Source: Sulfurimicrobium sp031426915 (GTDB lineage Bacteria; Pseudomonadota; Gammaproteobacteria; Burkholderiales; Sulfuricellaceae). From it: DNA of 36,042 nt. The notes below the pieces were generated by a model. It saw only the letters and a list, made by a program, of their open reading frames with translations. It was not told the DNA's origin and searched no databases. Shown in pieces: positions 7,753 through 15,544 of the stretch; the stretch's first letter is position 1; the number at the start of each line of letters is the position of its first letter. The stretch lies in NCBI GenBank assembly GCA_031426915.1, contig JASJPB010000023.1, forward strand, positions 1 to 36,042. The letters run 5' to 3'. The position numbers and the translations under genes are program-made.

Positions 7753-9383
7753 GCCTGGAACTGCGCCACAGTCAATTCAAAATGGCGGGCCAGATCCTTG
7801 AGGTTGTGGACTGCGCTGGACAGGTTGGTGATCGAGCGCGAATTGCCTTCTGCCATGGTGGAAATTCTTTCCACATTGCGTGCAATATCCTGGCTGGCCC
7901 CATGTTGTTCGTGAGTCGCGCTGGCAATTTCACCGATGCTTTGCGCGGTGCGTTTTGCGCCGGCATCAATTGCCGATAACGAATGCGTGGCCTGATTGGC
8001 CAGCGCTACGCCATCGCTTACCTTGATCTTGCTGTTTTCCATTACTGTCATAGAATTTTGCGTGTCAGCCTGAATCCCCTTTACCATCAGATTAATTTCT
8101 GACGTGGCTTTTGCGGTACGTTCCGCCAGTTTCCTGACTTCATCGGCGACTACGGCAAAGCCGCGACCCTGTTCGCCTGCGCGCGCAGCTTCGATCGCTG
8201 CGTTGAGGGCAAGCAGATTGGTTTGATCCGCAATATCCTTGATCACCAGCGTTATTTTGCTGATTTCGCCGGAGCGATTGTTGAGGGCTGCAATGAGTCG
8301 TGCTGACTCCGCTACCGCCTCGGATATCCCCGCCATATCGCTCGCGGCCTGATTGACTACGTTCTTGCCGTTTTCGCACAGGACGCTACCCGCGTTGGAT
8401 ATGGACAGGGTTTCCCGCGCATTCTGCGTGACCTGTTCAATACTGACCGCGATTTGCTGTACGGCTGCGGATGTCTCGGCGGCCGCGAGAGACTGGTTGT
8501 GCGAGCTCTGCTCCACCTGTGAGACAGTATCGGCCAGCAGATTGGCTTCGTGGGTGACGGTGCCGGCTGCCGCGGTCATGCTCGTCACCATCGTGCGCAA
8601 ACTTTCCAGCGTACTTTCAAGATGATGTGCCATTTCGCCAAATTCATTGTCATGGGCAAAATCCACGCGCGTGTTCAGATCCCCGGCGGCTACCCTTGCC
8701 AAGGCCTGTTGCAGGTATTTCATGCCCATATCCATGCTGCGAATCAGGCGGGTGGTGACGGTGCTGGAGGCAATGGCGAAAATTGTGCCTATCACCAGCG
8801 TCAGGATAACCACGAAGCGCATTTTTTCCGTCGATGCCACGCTCGCGGCATGCTCGGCCCGAATTTTTTCCTTTTGCAGGGCGATCAGCTGGCTGACCGG
8901 GTTCAATATGCCGGTTTCGATCGGTGGCCAGTCATCGTCGAGGACGGACCGTACCATGGTTTTGTCGCGCATCTGGTGGGAGGCTTCAAGGAATTTGTAG
9001 AACGAATCGAGGGACTTCATCTGGGTGTCGATGGTTGCGATCATGCTTTGTTCTTCCACCGACAGGTCGCTTCCCTTGAGCTTCTTGAATTCGCTCCATA
9101 GCACCGGCAGGCTGGCCTTGAATTCGGCCAGTTGCTGGGCGGCCTGGTCGAACATCACCTTGTCGAACATGACGGCCGCCATGTTGAAGCGGGTTTCGGT
9201 CAGTTTGCGTTCCATGTCGAGCAGAGTGGAAGACGGCACTACGGACTGTTCGTAAACCGCGTCCATTGCTGCAGCGCTGTTGTGCAGCACCAGCAGGTTT
9301 TCCGTCGCCATGATTGCCAACATTACAGCAGTGAGGATGGCTCCGGCAAAGAGGCTGGCTTTGATGCTAGGTTTCTTGATCAT
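7749..9383 (-). CDS. methyl-accepting chemotaxis protein
   Basis: A transmembrane chemoreceptor of 544 residues. TM1 lies at about 10-32. A periplasmic, mostly helical region (about 33-188) resembles four-helix-bundle ligand domains. TM2 is at about 189-211, followed by a HAMP linker to about 263. The long cytoplasmic coiled coil has the conserved hairpin tip DIADQTNLLALNAAIEAARA (383-402) continuing GEQGRGFAVVADEVRKLAERT, which binds CheA and CheW. There is no C-terminal NWETF-like tether. The start ATG at 9383 follows GAAGACAC; an in-frame ATG at 9422 would add 13 polar residues and has no ribosome site. The ligand cannot be read from sequence. The gene lies just downstream of pstB on the same strand but behind a terminator, so joint transcription is unlikely. 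Confidence 0.9.
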   Translation of the reverse strand: MIKKPSIKASLFAGAILTAVMLAIMATENLLVLHNSAAAMDAVYEQSVVPSSTLLDMERKLTETRFNMAAVMFDKVMFDQAAQQLAEFKASLPVLWSEFKKLKGSDLSVEEQSMIATIDTQMKSLDSFYKFLEASHQMRDKTMVRSVLDDDWPPIETGILNPVSQLIALQKEKIRAEHAASVASTEKMRFVVILTLVIGTIFAIASSTVTTRLIRSMDMGMKYLQQALARVAAGDLNTRVDFAHDNEFGEMAHHLESTLESLRTMVTSMTAAAGTVTHEANLLADTVSQVEQSSHNQSLAAAETSAAVQQIAVSIEQVTQNARETLSISNAGSVLCENGKNVVNQAASDMAGISEAVAESARLIAALNNRSGEISKITLVIKDIADQTNLLALNAAIEAARAGEQGRGFAVVADEVRKLAERTAKATSEINLMVKGIQADTQNSMTVMENSKIKVSDGVALANQATHSLSAIDAGAKRTAQSIGEIASATHEQHGASQDIARNVERISTMAEGNSRSITNLSSAVHNLKDLARHFELTVAQFQA

Positions 9384-9451
9384 GTGTCTTCGAATTGCTG
9401 TGTCGGAGCGCAATTCTGGCATTCGAATGTGACATTCATGTTAATGCCGGC

Positions 9452-9494
9452 TGGAAAATAAAACGCCCGCTCTGATTGGACAGGAGCGGGCGTT
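9452..9494 (-). terminator. rho-independent terminator of the pst operon
   Basis: AACGCCCGCTC at 9462-9472 and GAGCGGGCGTT at 9484-9494 form a perfect 11-bp GC-rich stem with an 11-base loop. Read on the minus strand the stem is followed by TTTATTTTCC. It begins about 25 bases past the pstB stop. Confidence 0.85.
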
Positions 9495-9518
9495 GGGTGC
9501 GAAATATAAAGTGGCGTA

Positions 9519-10298
9519 TCAGCCGAACTTGCCAGTGATGTAGTCCTCAGTGGCTTTCTGTTTCGGCGTGGTGAAGATGGTGTCGGTATCGCCGAATTCG
9601 ATCAGTTCGCCCAGATACATGTAGGCGGTGTAGTCCGATACACGCGCTGCCTGCTGCATGTTGTGGGTGACGATGAGGATGGTGTAGTCCTCCTTGAGCT
9701 CGAAGATCAGCTCCTCGATGCGCGCGGTGGAAATCGGGTCGAGCGCCGATGCCGGTTCGTCGAGCAACACCACCTCGGGTTTGACCGCGATGCCGCGAGC
9801 GATACATAGGCGTTGCTGCTGGCCGCCAGAGAGGCTGGTGCCATTCTGGTTCAGCTTGTCTTTTACTTCATCCCACAGCGCCGCCTTGCGCAACGCCCAT
9901 TCGACCCGCTCCGCCAAGTCGCGGCGGCTAAGGCTTTCATACAGTTTTACACCAAATGCGACATTGTCGAAAATCGACATCGGGAAGGGGGTCGGCTTTT
10001 GGAATACCATGCCCATTTTGGCGCGCAGGATGTTGAGATCCTGCTTCTTGTCGAGAATGTTGGCACCATCCATCACAATTTCACCCTTGGCTTCCTGGCC
10101 GGGGTAGAGCTGATACATGCGGTTGAAGGTGCGCAGCAGGGTTGATTTGCCGCAGCCGGAAGGCCCGATGAAGGCAGTCACCTGCTTCTCCGGAATTTCC
10201 AGGTTGATGGATTTCAGGGCATGGTATTTGCCGTAGAAAAAATTCAGGTCGCGGACGGTGAGTTTGGGTGCGGCCGAGTGTGATTGGTTCATGCTCAT
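9519..10298 (-). CDS. pstB: phosphate ABC transporter ATP-binding protein PstB
   Basis: PstB is the ATPase of the high-affinity phosphate importer PstSCAB. The 259 residues contain Walker A GPSGCGKS (45-52), the Q-loop around MVFQKPTPFPMSIFDNV, the ABC signature LSGGQ (156-160), Walker B VVLLDEP (176-182), and the switch histidine in VTHNMQQAARVSD. Two in-frame ATGs (10298 and 10292) are possible; the first leaves an 8-base gap to the pstA stop. It is the last gene of the operon and is followed by a strong terminator. phoU, which often follows pstB, is absent here. Confidence 0.97.
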   Translation of the reverse strand: MSMNQSHSAAPKLTVRDLNFFYGKYHALKSINLEIPEKQVTAFIGPSGCGKSTLLRTFNRMYQLYPGQEAKGEIVMDGANILDKKQDLNILRAKMGMVFQKPTPFPMSIFDNVAFGVKLYESLSRRDLAERVEWALRKAALWDEVKDKLNQNGTSLSGGQQQRLCIARGIAVKPEVVLLDEPASALDPISTARIEELIFELKEDYTILIVTHNMQQAARVSDYTAYMYLGELIEFGDTDTIFTTPKQKATEDYITGKFG

Positions 10299-10306
10299 CT
10301 CTGGAT

Positions 10307-11152
10307 TTAATTTAACGATGACGACTTGCGGAACAATACGCGCGCGGCAATATTGAGCCCAAGGACGCCGACCGTGATAAGAAGTGCACCGGCCCAGGCC
10401 AGTTTTTGCCAGTCTTCATAAGGGCTCATGGCAAACTGGAATATGACCACGGGCAAGTTGGACATGGGCCGGTTCATGTCGGCGCTCCAGAATTGATTGT
10501 TTAGCGCGGTGAAAAGCAGCGGTGCAGTTTCTCCGCTGATGCGCGCAATCGCCAGCAATACGCCGGTCACCATGCCGGCCTTGGAGGCGCGCCAAGTCAC
10601 CAGCGTCACCACTTTCCATTGCGGCGCGCCCAAAGCGGCAGCCGCTTCGCGCAGGCTGTCTGGTATCAGGCGCAACATGTCCTCGGTGGTGCGCACCACC
10701 ACTGGAATGACGATCAGCGACAATGCCAGCGTCCCGGCCCAGCCGGAAAAATGTCCGACATTGGCGACATAAACCGCATAGATAAAGAGGCCGATCACGA
10801 TCGACGGCGCGGACAGCAGAATGTCGTTGATGAAACGTGTTGTGGGGGCAAGCCATCCGCGCTGGCCGAATTCGGCTAGATAGGTGCCGGCCATGATGCC
10901 GATCGGGGTGCCGATCAGGGTGGCGAGCGTTGCCATCACCACGCTGCCGGCGATGGCGTTGAGCAGGCCGCCGGCCCCGCCCGGTGGTGGTGTCATCTGG
11001 GTGAAAATGGCAATGCCGATGCCGCCCAGGCCTTTCTGGAACAGAGTAAACAAAATCCAGGTCAGCCAGAACAGGCCGAAAGCCATGGCCAGCATGGAGG
11101 CGGTGAGGTTTATGGCATTGACGATGCGGCGCCGGTTGTAAATGGGGATCAT
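10307..11152 (-). CDS. pstA: phosphate ABC transporter permease PstA
   Basis: One of the two membrane subunits of the phosphate importer. The 281-residue protein has the six-helix permease pattern, beginning with a hydrophobic helix at about 13-37. The cytoplasmic EAA loop that docks on PstB is visible as LREAAAALGAPQWK (167-180). The glycine-rich segment PPPGGAGGLLNAIAGS (55-70) is typical of PstA. It starts 9 bases after the pstC stop and ends 8 bases before pstB, so the three genes are read as one message. Confidence 0.96.
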   Translation of the reverse strand: MIPIYNRRRIVNAINLTASMLAMAFGLFWLTWILFTLFQKGLGGIGIAIFTQMTPPPGGAGGLLNAIAGSVVMATLATLIGTPIGIMAGTYLAEFGQRGWLAPTTRFINDILLSAPSIVIGLFIYAVYVANVGHFSGWAGTLALSLIVIPVVVRTTEDMLRLIPDSLREAAAALGAPQWKVVTLVTWRASKAGMVTGVLLAIARISGETAPLLFTALNNQFWSADMNRPMSNLPVVIFQFAMSPYEDWQKLAWAGALLITVGVLGLNIAARVLFRKSSSLN

Positions 11153-11161
11153 GGTGCGTCT

Positions 11162-12124
11162 CTAGGTGGCCTTGCCTTCGCGTTTCTTGAGCTGGATCAG
11201 CAGAATCTTGGCGCCTGCCAGCACTACGAAGGTAATGAAAAATAGGATCAGACCGAGTTCGATCAGTGCCGCGGTATAGAGCTCGCCCTCGGCTTCTGTG
11301 AATTCATTGGCCAAAGCCGAGGCGATACTGTTGCCGGGCATGAAAAGAGAGGCATGCAACTGGTGTGCGTTGCCGATAACGAACGTGACTGCCATGGTTT
11401 CGCCCAGCGCGCGGCCGAGGCCAAGCATGATGCCGCCCACCACGCCGATCTTGGTATAGGGGAGCACCACGTTCCATACCACTTCCCAGGTGGTGGCGCC
11501 GAGTCCATACGCCGATTCCTTGAGCATGGGGGGGACGATTTCGAACACATCGCGCATTACGGCGGCGATGAAGGGAATCACCATGATGGCCAGGATGATG
11601 CCGGCGGTGAGTACGCCTATGCCCATGAAAGGGCCGTCGAACAGAAGCTTGATAAGCGGGATGTTGCCAAACACGCCCCGTAGCCAGGGCTGGACGTATT
11701 CGGCGAACAACGGGGCGAACACGAACAGGCCCCACATACCGTAAATAATGCTGGGGATGCCGGCCAGCAGTTCAATTGCCGTGCCGAGGGGGCGGCGTAG
11801 CCATGGAGGGGACATCTCGGTGAGGAACAGGGCGATGCCGAAGCTGACCGGGATGCCGATCGACAGGGCGATAATTGAGGTAACCAGGGTGCCAATGATC
11901 GGCACCAGGGCGCCAAATTTTTCGGTTACGGGGTTCCAGTCAGAACTGAACAGGAAGCCGAAACCAAAGGACTTGATCGCCGGCATGCTGCCAATTAACA
12001 GGGAAAAAATGATGGCGGCGAGCAGTGCGAAGACGAGAAATGCAAACAACCAGGTGGTGCCGCGAAAAATCTGGTCAAAAAGATGCTGTCTTTTCAGTGT
12101 TGCTGAGGAGTGTATTTTGGACAT
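11162..12124 (-). CDS. pstC: phosphate ABC transporter permease PstC
   Basis: The second membrane subunit of the phosphate importer. The reading frame is open from 12232, but the family length (about 319 residues in E. coli) and hydrophobicity favour one of two adjacent ATGs at 12127 and 12124. GAAG lies 7 bases before the second, giving 320 residues beginning MSKIHSSATLKRQ. The first membrane helix is at about 23-45. The EAA-type loop is KESAYGLGATTWEVVWNVVLP (202-222). GIPSIIYGMWGLFVFAPLF is the characteristic PstC helix. The 261-base gap to pstS holds two stem-loops, while the pstC-pstA gap is only 9 bases. Confidence 0.93.
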   Translation of the reverse strand: MSKIHSSATLKRQHLFDQIFRGTTWLFAFLVFALLAAIIFSLLIGSMPAIKSFGFGFLFSSDWNPVTEKFGALVPIIGTLVTSIIALSIGIPVSFGIALFLTEMSPPWLRRPLGTAIELLAGIPSIIYGMWGLFVFAPLFAEYVQPWLRGVFGNIPLIKLLFDGPFMGIGVLTAGIILAIMVIPFIAAVMRDVFEIVPPMLKESAYGLGATTWEVVWNVVLPYTKIGVVGGIMLGLGRALGETMAVTFVIGNAHQLHASLFMPGNSIASALANEFTEAEGELYTAALIELGLILFFITFVVLAGAKILLIQLKKREGKAT

Positions 12125-12266
12125 CATCTGGCTTCGTTGGGCTGAAGAATGTGCGGGTTGATTTGTAAACGGAAGATTATAACCAGTTTGCATCTCGGCA
12201 CTAGCGGTTACTTGGCAATTAGTTGTGTTCATTCTATTGTCGGTCTGCGCTATTCATTTCATGGCG

Positions 12267-12314
12267 CTGAACGATCTTCAGCCATATTGCTGAACCGGGC
12301 TGAAGATGGTTCAG
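12267..12314 (-). other. 17-bp imperfect stem-loop between pstS and pstC
   Basis: CTGAACGATCTTCAGCC at 12267-12283 pairs with GGCTGAAGATGGTTCAG at 12298-12314 (one mismatch), leaving a 14-base loop. No T tract follows on the minus strand, so it looks like a processing or stability element and not a terminator. It lies 16 bases beyond the pstS-proximal hairpin. Confidence 0.7.
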
Positions 12315-12330
12315 AGTCATCACATGAGAC

Positions 12331-12364
12331 GACAGGCCGGGTGTGTTGCATTGCCCGGCCTGTC
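12331..12364 (-). other. GC-rich stem-loop just after pstS
   Basis: GACAGGCCGGG at 12331-12341 pairs perfectly with CCCGGCCTGTC at 12354-12364 around a 12-base loop. It begins 21 bases after the pstS stop. The minus-strand sequence after it is GTCTCATGTG, with no T run. Such hairpins after binding-protein genes of ABC operons commonly protect the upstream message or attenuate read-through, leaving more PstS than membrane subunits. Confidence 0.75.
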
Positions 12365-12385
12365 CCTATTCATCGCACTTGCTAT

Positions 12386-13423
12386 TTAGTACACGGCTTT
12401 GCCGTCTGCAGCCTTGATGTTGGCTTTCCAGGAGCCTTCGATCAGCTTCACCACGTTGTTTGGCATTGGAATGTAGTCCAGTTCCAGCGCCATGTTGTCG
12501 CCCTTGGTGTAGGCCCATTCGAAGAATTTCAGCACATTCGCGGCCTGAACGGGATTGGCCTGAGACTTGTGCATCAGGATGAAGGTGGCGCCGGTGATGG
12601 GCCAGCTGTTTTTGCCGGGCTGCTCGGTGAGGATTTCATAGAAACCAGGCGCCTTTTCCCAGTTGGCGTTGGCCGCGGCAGCCTTGAAATTGTCCTCGGT
12701 AGGCATCACGTAAATGCCATCCTTGTTCTGCAGTTGGGCGTAGTTCATCTTGTTTTGCTTGGCGTAAGCAGCTTCTACGTAGCCGATCGAACCCTTGATC
12801 TGCTTCACGAAGTTGGCCACCCCTTCGTTGCCCTTGCCGCCGGTGCCAACGGGCCAGGCCACGGAAGCATCCGCCCCGACTTTTTCCTTCCATTCCGGGC
12901 TAACCTTGGTCAGGTAGTTGGCGAACAGGAAGGTCGTTCCGGAACCGTCCGAACGATGCACCACGGTAATGTCGCTGTCAGGCAGGGCGACGCCCTTGTT
13001 CAGATTGGCGATGGCCGGGTCATTCCATTTCTTGGCCTTGCCCAGGAAAATGTCAGCCAGCACGGCGCCGGTCAGCTTGATCTGGCCTTCCTTGATGCCG
13101 TCCACATTGATGACTGGCACCACGCCACCCATCACGGTCGGGAACTGGGTCAGGCCGTCTTTTTCCAGCTCTTCCGGTTTGAGAGGTTTGTCGGATGCGC
13201 CGAAATCAACGGTCTTGGCCTTGATTTGTTTGATGCCGCCACCGGAGCCGATGGATTGGTAATTCATGCCGATGCCTGTTTCTTTTTTGTAAGCGTCAGC
13301 CCATTTGGCGTAAATCGGGTAAGGGAAGGTTGCGCCGGCGCCGGTGATGTCGGCGGCAAACGTTCCGGTGCTGACGGCCAGTGCCGCAGCAGCGATCAGG
13401 GTACGGCTGAATTGCAGTTTCAT
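12386..13423 (-). CDS. pstS: periplasmic phosphate-binding protein PstS
   Basis: PstS captures inorganic phosphate in the periplasm and delivers it to PstCA. The 345-residue precursor starts MKLQFSRTLIAAAALAVSTG, a classic signal peptide, with likely cleavage near residues 23-24 (TFA|AD). The mature protein opens DITGAGATFPYPIYAKW. It contains GSGGGIKQI, the phosphate-binding RSDGSGTT segment, and VGTGGKGNEGV. The ATG at 13423 is preferred over 13462 because AGGAG lies 7 bases upstream and the signal peptide begins here. Transcription probably starts from the Pho-box promoter about 45 bases upstream. It is the first gene of pstSCAB and is separated from pstC by two hairpins. Confidence 0.97.
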   Translation of the reverse strand: MKLQFSRTLIAAAALAVSTGTFAADITGAGATFPYPIYAKWADAYKKETGIGMNYQSIGSGGGIKQIKAKTVDFGASDKPLKPEELEKDGLTQFPTVMGGVVPVINVDGIKEGQIKLTGAVLADIFLGKAKKWNDPAIANLNKGVALPDSDITVVHRSDGSGTTFLFANYLTKVSPEWKEKVGADASVAWPVGTGGKGNEGVANFVKQIKGSIGYVEAAYAKQNKMNYAQLQNKDGIYVMPTEDNFKAAAANANWEKAPGFYEILTEQPGKNSWPITGATFILMHKSQANPVQAANVLKFFEWAYTKGDNMALELDYIPMPNNVVKLIEGSWKANIKAADGKAVY

Positions 13424-13467
13424 CGAAAATCTCCTCTTGGATTGAGCAAAACTTTTTAACAAGCGGC

Positions 13468-13473
13468 AGTATA
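13468..13473 (-). promoter_or_regulatory. -10 element of the pstS promoter
   Basis: The minus strand reads TATACT, exactly 10 bases downstream of the Pho box, the spacing seen in E. coli PhoB-activated promoters, where the box replaces the -35 element. Transcription would begin near 13460. Confidence 0.75.
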
Positions 13474-13483
13474 GGAGGCAATT

Positions 13484-13501
13484 ATTACAGAATTATGACT
13501 G
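13484..13501 (-). promoter_or_regulatory. Pho box (PhoB operator) of pstSCAB
   Basis: On the minus strand the 18 bases read CAGTCATAATTCTGTAAT, against the consensus CTGTCATAAATCTGTCAC: two direct 7-base PhoB half-sites (AGTCATA and CTGTAAT) separated by four AT-rich bases. It lies 17 bases past the stop codon of the upstream EAL gene. It implies induction under phosphate starvation by a PhoB encoded elsewhere. Confidence 0.85.
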
Positions 13502-13518
13502 GTCTTCGCAGTGCCGGC

Positions 13519-15336
13519 CTATCTCTCCACAAGATGCTTGCGGCGCTCGATAAAAAGCGAGTTTCCCACGTTGCGTTTTGCCTGTTTTTTGGCTTCTGCC
13601 GATGCAGCAGCGATGTCGTGGTGTGAGCGATATGCGCCTCTGGTGACAGGTACAGCACCGATGGAAAGGCTGGTGAGCGGGAAAAAGAGGGCCTCCCCTT
13701 GTCTGCTTTGTGCATGGAATCCTTCATTCTTGAGGTCGCTTGCGTCGAACAGGCTTTCTGCTGCGCTGCAGAAGCGCAGCAAGGTTTGCTGGCAACGCCA
13801 CTCCCAATCGTCGCTCTGGAATAACACCACGAAATCGTCGCCGCCGATATGGCCGACAAAATCCCGTTCCGGGTCGCTGGTTTCGCGCAGGATGCCTGCT
13901 AACAGTTGAATCATGTCGTCACCCTTACGGTAGCCATAACGGTCGTTGAAGGGCTTGAAATTGTCGAGGTCGCAATAGCACATGACGAATGGGGTGCTGT
14001 TATGAAGCAAACGCTCGATGTGTTCGTTGATCGGGACGTTTCCCGGCAACAGCGTCAGGGGATTGGCGTAGCGGGCAGATTGCAGCTGCAGTTCGGTGAT
14101 TTCGCGGATCAGGTCCTGACTGCTTCCTATGCCAAGATACTGACCTGCATCGGTAATGATGAAGCCATCCGCCAAGTGGCGTCGCGCACCTTCGGCCACC
14201 ATGCGACTGAGTTCCTGCAAGCTAAGAGATTGATCCACCATGAGCGGCTGGTCATCCATGAAGCGGGCGCAGGATTTTCTGCCATAGAGTTCTCTCCGGT
14301 AGGGCTGCGCGTAGCGGTCGATCAGGGCAAAGCGGCTGATCAAGCCAATAGGCCGGCCATCCTGGAGCACCGGCAGAACGTGCAATTCCGGGTCACGGGA
14401 GAAAATCTGGTAGGCTTCTTCGGCAGTTGTGAAGACTGAGGCGGTAGGTACGGAGCATAACAACTTGCGTGCGGTGACGGTTTTGTGGAGCGGGTTTTCC
14501 TGAGGATATACCGCGATATGCTGAGCGCTCAGGCTTTCAACTACCGCAGCCGGGGCGGACAGGGGCGGGATCGCTTTGGGTCGGGCGATATGATACCCCT
14601 GGCCAAAGGCGAGTCCAATGTCGCGTATAACGTTCAATTCCGCCTGAGTTTCGATGCCCTCGGCAACTACTCGAGTGCCGAGGCTCTCGGCAATGACCTG
14701 AATCGAACGCACGAACTGGAGTTTGACCGGATCCTGGTTGATGCCCTGCACGAAATGCATGTCGATCTTGACGAATTCCGGCCTTAATTCTGACCACAGA
14801 CGCAAGCTGGAAAAGCCTTCTCCCAGATCATCCATGGCAATCTCGAAACCCATCGAACGGTAGTGCCGTGCAGCCTCGCGCAGCAAATTGTAGTCGTAGA
14901 TCGGCTTGTTTTCCGTGAGTTCGATAATGACCCGGGCCGGATTCAGGTTTAGCTGGTGAATCAGGCGCAGTGTTTCACCCTGGCGGAAATCGGGTTGTAG
15001 CAGGCATTCCGGGCTGACATTGAGAAACAGACGCCCCGGCAGATCGAGTTTGACGAAACTTTCCAGGGTAACGTGCCGGCACAGACGTTCCAGTTCCGCC
15101 AGACGGTTGTAGCTCTCGGCCACGCTGAACAAGTTGGCGGGAGCGTGCAAGGGGCTGTCGGAAGGGCCACGGATCAGGCCTTCATAGCCAAAAATCTGGC
15201 CGTTCGAAAGATTGATGATGGGTTGAAAGAAGGCTGTTAGCTGGCGTTCGGCGAGAATTTCCTCGAACCGGTGATGGTTTTCGTCCTCTTTTGCCATGGG
15301 CTGCGCGGTTCTGCTCTGTGGTTCAAACAGTTCCAT
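13519..15336 (-). CDS. EAL-CBS-GGDEF c-di-GMP signalling protein
   Basis: A 605-residue cytoplasmic protein with no membrane segment. An EAL phosphodiesterase domain (about 27-260) comes first, with the catalytic set present: E52 (as EGL, not EAL), N106, E139, D169-D170, K190, E226 and Q246. Two CBS motifs follow (about 283-415), a module that usually binds adenine nucleotides. A C-terminal GGDEF domain (about 425-595) has an active-type signature GGDDF (498-502) and CDLDNF metal site, but lacks the RxxD inhibitory site (PERD) and has a degenerate NPLTLLPGN opening. The EAL half looks competent to hydrolyse c-di-GMP; the GGDEF half may be active or a GTP sensor. ATG 15336 is used; 15297 is an alternative. 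The gene is transcribed toward pstS and divergently from tpiA. Confidence 0.92.
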   Translation of the reverse strand: MELFEPQSRTAQPMAKEDENHHRFEEILAERQLTAFFQPIINLSNGQIFGYEGLIRGPSDSPLHAPANLFSVAESYNRLAELERLCRHVTLESFVKLDLPGRLFLNVSPECLLQPDFRQGETLRLIHQLNLNPARVIIELTENKPIYDYNLLREAARHYRSMGFEIAMDDLGEGFSSLRLWSELRPEFVKIDMHFVQGINQDPVKLQFVRSIQVIAESLGTRVVAEGIETQAELNVIRDIGLAFGQGYHIARPKAIPPLSAPAAVVESLSAQHIAVYPQENPLHKTVTARKLLCSVPTASVFTTAEEAYQIFSRDPELHVLPVLQDGRPIGLISRFALIDRYAQPYRRELYGRKSCARFMDDQPLMVDQSLSLQELSRMVAEGARRHLADGFIITDAGQYLGIGSSQDLIREITELQLQSARYANPLTLLPGNVPINEHIERLLHNSTPFVMCYCDLDNFKPFNDRYGYRKGDDMIQLLAGILRETSDPERDFVGHIGGDDFVVLFQSDDWEWRCQQTLLRFCSAAESLFDASDLKNEGFHAQSRQGEALFFPLTSLSIGAVPVTRGAYRSHHDIAAASAEAKKQAKRNVGNSLFIERRKHLVER

Positions 15337-15345
15337 GGGGAACTC

Positions 15346-15353
15346 TCAATTGA
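15346..15353. promoter_or_regulatory. second TCAATTGA palindrome, in the EAL gene leader
   Basis: This 8-bp palindrome lies about 10 bases before the EAL-CBS-GGDEF start codon and matches the core of the 14-bp palindrome in the tpiA promoter, 152 bases away centre to centre. An 8-base match may be chance. Confidence 0.3.
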
Positions 15354-15487
15354 AGGAAAGGGGCTGCATGCTAGATGTCGAATGTGACAGAAGTATGAAA
15401 GCCCAGTTCGCCGTGTTGTCCGGGCCGCATGAATGCCTATCGAAACAGGGTTTGTCCGCTACGGTTTTTTCATTTCCTCCGTCCAGA

Positions 15488-15516
15488 TTGACCTGTTTCA
15501 ATTGAAACTGTACCAT
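15488..15516 (+). promoter_or_regulatory. tpiA promoter with an internal palindrome
   Basis: A -35 element TTGACC (15488-15493) and a -10 element TACCAT (15511-15516) are separated by the optimal 17 bases. The spacer contains the perfect 14-bp palindrome GTTTCAATTGAAAC (15495-15508). A protein bound there would block RNA polymerase, so it is a candidate operator. Confidence 0.6.
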
Positions 15517-15544
15517 GCGCCCATTTTGGAACGAGGGGATGGGT

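Noticed and set aside
12149..13459. 436-codon open frame on the plus strand opposite pstS
   Set aside because: It lies antisense to a complete, well-recognised pstS with signal peptide and ribosome site, and its translation has no recognisable domain. Long antisense frames are common in GC-rich genes.
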